Shown here: positions 58,341-64,000 of the stretch, in pieces
Position numbering within the stretch: the stretch's first letter is position 1
Layout of the letters: every line of letters starts with the position of its first letter
NCBI GenBank assembly: GCA_013407085.1
Contig: JACCGJ010004944.1
Coordinates: 2,961 to 66,960 of the forward strand
From: Atriophallophorus winterbourni
Taxonomy: Eukaryota > Platyhelminthes > Trematoda > Plagiorchiida > Microphallidae
Length of the DNA stretch: 64,000 bases
Direction of reading: 5' to 3'
Program-made: the position numbers and the translations under genes
Notes under the pieces: generated by a model
Databases searched by the model: none
What the model was told of the DNA's origin: nothing
Seen by the model: only the letters and a program-made list of their open reading frames with translations

Positions 58341-59139
58341 ATACTTGAAACTTAAGGAAAGCAAGCGATTTGTAAGTTTTCCCATTTCAAGGAAGTTTAA
58401 GACAGGCATCCCGTCAGCATTCGCTTTTGTAAAGGCAATCTTTGGCAGCATCTGGATGCCCAGAAGGATAACACTGCGCTCGTTGTTATTCTTACGAAAA
58501 TCGAGACTTGCTTTTTTTCTCCACCAGATTATGTCGTAGTAGATTCGAGTATTGCATTCGGGAAACTCATGTAGTCACTAACAATTTAAAGGAAATGTTT
58601 CCAAATACTTCTCGCTGCTTATTGTTAATTTCAGTAGACGTGGATCACAGAAATTTGGGAGCTTGAGTGGCGAATCAAACGTGTAACTGCCGTGGGTTTT
58701 ATTGTTTCCGTACCCATCATGTTACGGATGTTGGAGCATTGTTCAAGGTCGTGTCCGTTCCGTTCTCTAAAAGTGTCTCGCTGGATTCTTTTATGTTGGT
58801 ACAGATTACAATGAGACTTTTTGAGGACTTTAGCGCTGTGACCTTTATAATGTAATCCGATGGTTTCATCTGAACCTTCGGATGAGTGTACTGCTTGGTT
58901 TTCGCTAACATTTTATTACCAGAATAGTTTAGGTCAGAAATGCGGTAGCCGGTCTGTTTTATAAAGGTGGAGTATTGATGAGGAGAGCGCACCTACCTGT
59001 CTGATCGCCACGACCGAGTTACCTTAAACGGAGTGCTATCCCAAAGTTCCAGAACCACCAGCTGAATCCAAAAATGATCCGTGATAGGCACGCTTCTATT
59101 TATATTATAAATATAAGTTTTACCCCCTCATATAAAGCA

Positions 59140-59790
59140 AAATGGTCCTGTTCGCGGAAAATGTGAAAATTTTGACGCCAATCAGTTCTGCAGATGATTG
59201 TGAGAAACTACCAATGAATTTGTACAACCCGTCAAATTAGGCGGCCACGAATGATATGACACTAAAAATACGAAAAAGTAAGATGCTTCACCTTGGCAAG
59301 TATTTTCATTGGACATATCCATTGGACACTGAAATGTTGACAAGGAGGTCATTGGAAAAAGATCTTGGTGTATGGAATACTGGAAACCTTAAGAGCAAAG
59401 TTTACTACCAGAATACATATTGACAGGCTAAAAGATTGTTGAGTTTCTTTCGAAGTATATTTGGAAGATTCAAGCTGTTAACGTTATTGGGTTTGGGTCT
59501 CTTTGGCTGCGAAAAGATTTGCTCACTTTGATAAAATCTATCACAGAGCAACAACGTTATTGATGAGTCTTCGCAATGTTCCGTAAACCGAAAGATTGCG
59601 CCGTCTACGTCTATGTAAAGCGAAATTGGACTAACACATGTAAAAAAACATCACTCGTGAGCCTTACATTTGATATTCTCTATTCCTTTTATACTATTAT
59701 AATTTTCACATACCGTAATCTTTGGTTTTATAAAGAATTAACTTGTTAACCCAAAATCTTTGAATCCATTCCGGCAGATTGATAACAGTC
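59140..59790 (+). pseudogene. nested CR1-like LINE ORF2 fragment, plus strand
   Basis: MVLFAENVKILTP (59141) corresponds to the FADDVKLW catalytic block, with the two catalytic Asp replaced by Glu-Asn. RKSKMLHLGK, SLEKDLGVW (about 59350-59380) and RSIFGRFKLLTLL follow. A deletion then leads to LMSLRNV...ERLRRL near 59560 and the end of ORF2, and the 3' UTR ends TTAACCCAAAATCTTTGAATCC (about 59768). It splits the antisense ORF1 around it. Confidence 0.75.
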
Positions 59791-59967
59791 CATGGTTCGT
59801 GTGGAATAATTTGCGGAGATGTATATTCTGCCTGGTTGGCATTACAGACTATATTTTTCGGTTTTTAGCTAGTTTTAACGACTAACCTAAAGTTTTGAGC
59901 TATAACTAGAGTTTCAAATGATGCCTTTAATCAAAATATTCTTTGCATGCTTTTCCGTCACAAAACA

Positions 59968-60009
59968 CCCCACGACCGGTTTCGTGCTGTTTGCATTCAT
60001 CAGGTAGGG
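59968..60009 (-). ncRNA. type I hammerhead ribozyme, second subfamily, GUC cleavage site
   Basis: Minus strand: stem I 3' strand CCCTAC, core CTGATGA, stem II ATGC/GCAC around AAACA (core-proximal A-C mismatch, one change away from the canonical G-C), GAAA, stem III A-U and C-G closing loop CG, cleavage triplet GTC, stem I 5' strand GTGGGG. Stem I pairs six of six with one G-U. A single unit of about 95 bases without a tandem partner. The core is complete. Confidence 0.8.
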
Positions 60010-60283
60010 ACAGGATCAGGATCCGCATGCGCTTGAAACAGTTGGATGCCTTTAATGTTTCTATGCTGAGCTCAAAGCTTAACATGCGTTCATCCAGACT
60101 GTGTTACTGGACACTTGTTGAAACGCGAAGACCTACGTTTGGTGTTGATCGACACTGTTTACAGAAGTAGCATATGCCATGAATGTTTTAATTTTTTAGG
60201 ATGGATATGGCCTCCGCTGTCAATGATTTGTCACATTTTTGCGTGACTTGTGTCGCATTTGCGACACGAGACAGTTTTGTCCT

Positions 60284-60325
60284 TAACACACGACGTTGGC
60301 AAACAGCCAGAAACCGGTAGTTATG
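60284..60325 (+). ncRNA. hammerhead ribozyme, core degraded
   Basis: Stem II TGGC/GCCA pairs four of four around AAACA, and GAAA and the CG-loop stem III with GTA are kept, but CUGAYGA reads ACGACGT and stem I does not pair. Inactive. Confidence 0.55.
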
Positions 60326-60520
60326 TGTAAGGGATGAGGATGTGAGCACCACAATACATTGGTATTTTATATGCGCCTCGCGCTTGGTCAAGAATCACTT
60401 TGTAATTATGTGTTTGAACATCGTGGGTCTTTATAAGAACTCTATACAAGTGTCATACGGGTGTAACTTTGTTTACCAATTTACCGCTGTTTCAATGCTC
60501 ACTGAACCTAATTTTACTGT

Positions 60521-60562
60521 CTACACCTGACAACGGAAAACAGCCAGAAACCGGTAGAGGTG
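60521..60562 (+). ncRNA. hammerhead ribozyme, core mutated
   Basis: Core CTGACAA (G8 to A), stem II CGGA/GCCA weakened, GAAA and stem III with GTA kept, stem I CTACAC/GAGGTG mostly unpaired. Inactive. Confidence 0.55.
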
Positions 60563-61114
60563 GGTAATGGATGGGGTTATGAGCACCACAATACATTACC
60601 ACTAGCCACTTTCTCACTGACGACATATGTTTCGGGAGAATACCGATAGTTTCATTTTTACTGGGTCAGCCAAAAGTAAAATTAAAGCGGTAAAAAATTC
60701 GATACGGCCAGTGTTGGTTGATGTGGTATTATGTGGAGTTAGCGCAAGTGACGAGGTCTAAGTATATTTTTTCACCAGATTTAGTAGCGAGATGTCAGTC
60801 TCTCGTTGAGAATGTTTGTATGAAATTGATTGCAAGCTGCTTACTCCTCCGAGTATTTTTCAAAGGTATTCAACACCGATGGGTAACTTTTACAGCAAGA
60901 ATACAGAAGAAAAATCAATGAACGAATGAACAGCACAAAATCCACTATTGCTGTTCACAAAGAACGAAATTTTGTAGGTTGGAAATTCTTGTATTAGTAG
61001 ATCAGTTGCATCAAACTTTCAGATATATATCCAAGAATCACACTGATCAGATGAACATTAGGAAAGTTCTATACAAAAGCGTTGGAGGTCGAAATAATTG
61101 AACCGCACGCCAAG

Positions 61115-61180
61115 CTATTGTACACTTACATTTTAATTTTGACCATCCTATGATTATTGTTAAACTTGATTAGCAACTGA
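61115..61180 (+). repeat. CR1-like LINE 3' end relic
   Basis: TTTTAATTTTGACCATCCTATGATTATTGTTAAACTTGATTA aligns in parts with the 3' UTR blocks at 51440-51490. Very short and diverged. In no other respect distinguishable from its surroundings. Confidence 0.4.
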
Positions 61181-62385
61181 CGACTAGACTGAAATTATCC
61201 TCGGTATCCAAAACGCTTGCGATGCATTTTTGGAATAAAACTTATGTTTTCATCGTTATGAGTAATGTTTCATGCATGAAGGTTTTAAAAATCCTTCGCA
61301 TCTTATCCAGAAGCTCGGAAGCCGCTTGTAAATGACATCACAATGCATGCTGTTCTATAAGCTGTCGCATGCCCAGTGTGCATGTTCCCTTTCAGTTTCG
61401 GTTCAGCTCAAAGTTTTCTGCTCAATATGATATGTGTATTGGATTGGTTTTCAATTTGCAGCAAACTTCCATTTTTGAATATGTAATAGTTTCCTATTCC
61501 TCACCGAAAACTCATATAGTGTTTAACGTACATTGCAGCTGTAAACAGTACGCAGTATTTTTTATCCGTGCCCACATTTCAATATAGTTGACAAAGCGAA
61601 CCACCCTGTATGACAGCATCCGTTGTAGGTCGTTGATGTAAACGTAAACACCACCGGTGCGAACACAAAGCATTCAGGTCATATGAGTAGGTGATAGCTG
61701 ATACCGAGCTGCTGATGCTTTTGCTGATGTCAAGAGTGTTTTATACATTTCAAGCTAGGATGCGCGCATGCGATTCCAAGTTATAAGCTATATTCTCTGT
61801 CACTATGCACTATAGAACTTTGGACATCGTAGTAATTATTTTGACGGTGGTTTGCATGATCTGACCGACTACCACCCTTGTGAATAGGCGAAATAACCAT
61901 GTACATCAATTATTCTAGCACTACTTATTCTGTCATATGATGTTTCAACAAATCACTTTAATGTTGGGCACAACAGGTGGTCACAAAACTATAGTAGGGT
62001 TAGTGTGGTTTTCAGTTTGATGTGATATTTTAAGTTCGTTTCGGCATAAAAGCGTTTGTATAACCGTTCTATTGAACCCGAGGTCAGTCAGCTGTTAAGA
62101 TACGGTTGATGTCGGTAAGTTTTTCATCGATGTGATTTTTAAGGGAATAAATACCTTTTTCCTTTGCGTTTGCAGTTAATCCATCCTCAGTAAGCATAGA
62201 GAACACACATGGTTTCATGCTGGATCAAGCAGTAAACATCCGATATAGTAATTTGGAATTTATTTCCATTTTCACGTACAGGCTGTGATGGCTTTCGCAG
62301 TGGTAGTTCAAACGTTTGCATGATATTCTCTTTAGAAATTTCGGCTACAGTGTATGCCATTATACGTAGTTTTTATTGATTCAAC
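61181..62385. other. no recognisable gene
   Basis: No supported feature. The ORF at 61369-61587 has no recognised motif. Confidence 0.35.
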
Positions 62386-62389
62386 GAAG

Positions 62390-62660
62390 GAATTTGTCTA
62401 GATTAGCAGGGCCACCTTTTGTCAAAATACTTGATATAATAGGCTGTCCTCCAAGGCCGCTCAAACTCTCCATATATTTCCACTCGGGCATGAAGGCGCA
62501 GACCATTTTAGCAGTTCCAGTTCAGTAGCAATTGATATTCACCGAGCCGTTAAACAAGAATGTGCGTTTGCTCCTACGTTATTCGGTCAATCCGTACTGA
62601 TGATTAAACATGTTTTTTCGAAAGATTACCTAAGGTATTTACGAACGCACGTTTTGTGAG
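62390..62660 (+). pseudogene. LINE reverse transcriptase relic of an RTE-like type
   Basis: Across two frames: FVKILDIIGCPPRPLKLSIYFHSGMKA (about 62418-62498), matching the F-G-C-P-x-x-F...H-x-G-M-x-A segment, then AVKQECAFAPTLF (about 62548-62590), matching G-V-K-Q-G-C-V-L-A-P-T-L-F. This wording is typical of a LINE group different from the CR1 copies here, and different from the GVRQG copy at 34 kb. Heavily mutated; catalytic Asp pair not recognisable. Confidence 0.6.
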
Positions 62661-64000
62661 CAGAAACCATGTAACGCGATGCGACCACGACCTGCTATTT
62701 GACGTCAGCCACTCTTTCTCACTCCTGAAAGCAGGTCCAATCGCCAATGGACTGCTTATTGTTAGCATGTAAAGATTTAAGATTTACAATCAGCATTAAC
62801 CAAATCAAAATTCTCGTTAATGAGTCGTTTTCGCCTCCAGTCATCACTGTTCAAATCTGTCACTTGTAATCAGTACATCATTTCGAATATTATGCAGGTA
62901 ACATCTCGGTAGATACAAGATTAATAAGTGGATTGAAAGGGTGGCTTCCATCTTGTCCTCTTAAAATCTAGTGCATTTGGCAACTGCAAGTTGAATATGA
63001 AGGCAGAGATAATGATATACAACGCATGCTTAAAATATGCTTTAGTTTGCGGCGGTTAAACCGGGACGATCCACGCAAGACACAAACGTAGGATTAAGGC
63101 GTCCTTTTTCAGGAACATTCGTCGCAATTTGAACATATCGTGCACGGAAACTATCAAATGCTGAAGTGTTTTCTAAAGCTGGTCTACAGCGCATGCTCAA
63201 CTTGCTATAATAGCACTGCATATAGTGGCTTACTATAGTCTACAGAATGGAACATGGTCGTATTCCAAAATATCCACTCCATAGTCATTTGCATTTAGGT
63301 AGTACACCTTTGGGCCGACCATTGGTCCATGTGCGCTCGAAAGACGTTTGCAAAAGAGATATATACCATTGACATTGAATCTACGATTTGGGAAGAATTT
63401 GCTCTTGATAATTCACTTTGAATTATTGTATACGGATGCAGTCTAATGTATTACAATTTTTACGGAAATCCGTTAAATCATTCAAATTCTATGGCAACCG
63501 ACATCGTGCTCTATATTATAGCGCATTTGAAACATTTTAACCACAACTGTTGGAAATTAGAAATAGTCGAGTATATGATGGATATTTTACCATTAAAACG
63601 TTTCTCAATTTGGCAGTGAAGAGTTTAAGGCGGGCATTTCTAAGTGTGAAATCCTAATAATTTGATTTTTTGCACAGCTGTAAACTGGATTCTAAAGTAC
63701 TTAAAATTTCTACGACGTCTAAGTCAATGCACAATCGGTGGAAATATAATCTGTAAACTATTTCCTATCAATTAGACTTCAGGTGAAGTAAACTCTTTGT
63801 CGGTTTATAAAGTCAAAAGCTGTTACATATTAGGAAGTAACTACCAAATTTGACGTTTAGATAACTTGAAAGCTATCATTTATTATCACAGTATGCACGA
63901 GGCTAGAATAAAATTGAGAATACCATTACATAATACGTTCAAATCCTCGTTTAAGATTTGTTTAATTTATCGTCATTGTTAACTTTGAAGTTAAGGTGAA
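62661..64000. other. no recognisable gene
   Basis: Stops in all frames, no motif recognised. It may contain further decay of the LINE at 62.4 kb. Confidence 0.35.

Larger units (their letters stand above)
60284..60595 (+). mobile_element. hammerhead-ribozyme repeat inserted in antisense CR1 ORF1
   Basis: One unit plus the start of a second, period 237 bases. The left end falls within the first hammerhead. The right end is just after ATGAGCACCACAATACAT, the common 3' end of the family. The flanks TTAACAC and TTACCAC correspond to one point in the uninterrupted CR1 ORF1 (TTACCACTGACG at 45140), consistent with a short, decayed target-site duplication. Confidence 0.75.
58345..61110 (-). pseudogene. 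CR1-like LINE ORF1 and 5' UTR, antisense, with three insertions
   Basis: In minus-strand order: a 5' UTR (61110-60705) homologous to 45640-45215; zinc-finger start (about 60660-60595); a hammerhead repeat inserted at 60284-60595; the rest of the finger and linker (60283-60045), with Cys/His pairs still visible; a single hammerhead unit (about 59945-60040); a plus-strand CR1 3' piece (59140-59790); then the second ORF1 part with IVICTNIKESSETLL (58890-58840), VTRLIRHSSS, PRLLKLTI (about 58640-58600) and WWRKK...RSVILLGI (about 58515-58440). All frames are broken. The matching order with 43850-45655 supports the assignment. Confidence 0.72.

Noticed and set aside
1..64000. tRNA, rRNA or spliceosomal RNA genes
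   Set aside because: No convincing B-box with matching cloverleaf or rRNA core sequence was noticed by eye; a covariance-model scan would be needed to exclude them.

Overview
The window is AT-rich eukaryotic DNA with few genes and many old transposons. It is most likely from a flatworm, and a trematode fits best. The grounds are a degenerin/ENaC-type channel gene split by an 8.3 kb intron, many decayed CR1-like LINEs whose first ORF carries a PHD-like finger, RTE-type LINE pieces, a Ty3/Gypsy gag resembling the CsRn1 group, Penelope-like elements (PLEs) with a GIY-YIG end, and small repeats carrying hammerhead ribozymes. Species cannot be named from this sequence alone.

Layout. 1-2.1 kb: antisense CR1 ORF1. 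2.1-8.0 kb: unannotated DNA with two plus-strand CR1 relics. 8.0-18.35 kb: the only convincing host gene, a minus-strand DEG/ENaC subunit in two coding exons (17727-18350 and 8012-9415, about 675 aa), with a PLE relic in its intron. 18.4-22.7 kb: no recognisable gene. 22.7-24.1 kb: a hammerhead repeat and an RTE 3' end. 27.1-31.4 kb: the best preserved CR1 copy, followed by a second CR1 3' end. 32-38.7 kb: Gypsy gag, RTE and CR1 pieces, and a 475 bp hammerhead repeat with a 13 bp target duplication. 39.4-41.6 kb: a PLE reverse transcriptase/GIY-YIG relic between hammerhead repeats. 42.9-45.7, 49.6-52.3, 55.2-56.4 and 58.3-61.2 kb: more CR1 copies, some nested. 52.75-52.98 kb: a small piggyBac-like MITE. 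56.9-57.6 kb: a MULE-like DNA transposon relic. 62.4-62.7 kb: another LINE reverse transcriptase relic.

The most interesting system is a family of small dispersed repeats with a period of about 232-241 bp, often present as partial dimers. Two successive units each carry a minimal type I hammerhead ribozyme: stem I, CUGAYGA, a 4 bp stem II, GAAA, and a 2 bp stem III with a 2 nt loop. One copy (41504-41545, minus) has every core base and all three stems intact, and stem I shows a compensatory change between copies. A second subfamily carries a GUC cleavage triplet. Target-site duplications, a 5' inversion and a shared 3' end indicate retrotransposition. The structure matches animal retrozymes, which are thought to be mobilised by PLEs, and PLE relics are present here.

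Long stretches show nothing recognisable; untranslated or fast-evolving exons there cannot be excluded by eye. All repeat boundaries are estimates unless a target-site duplication is given.
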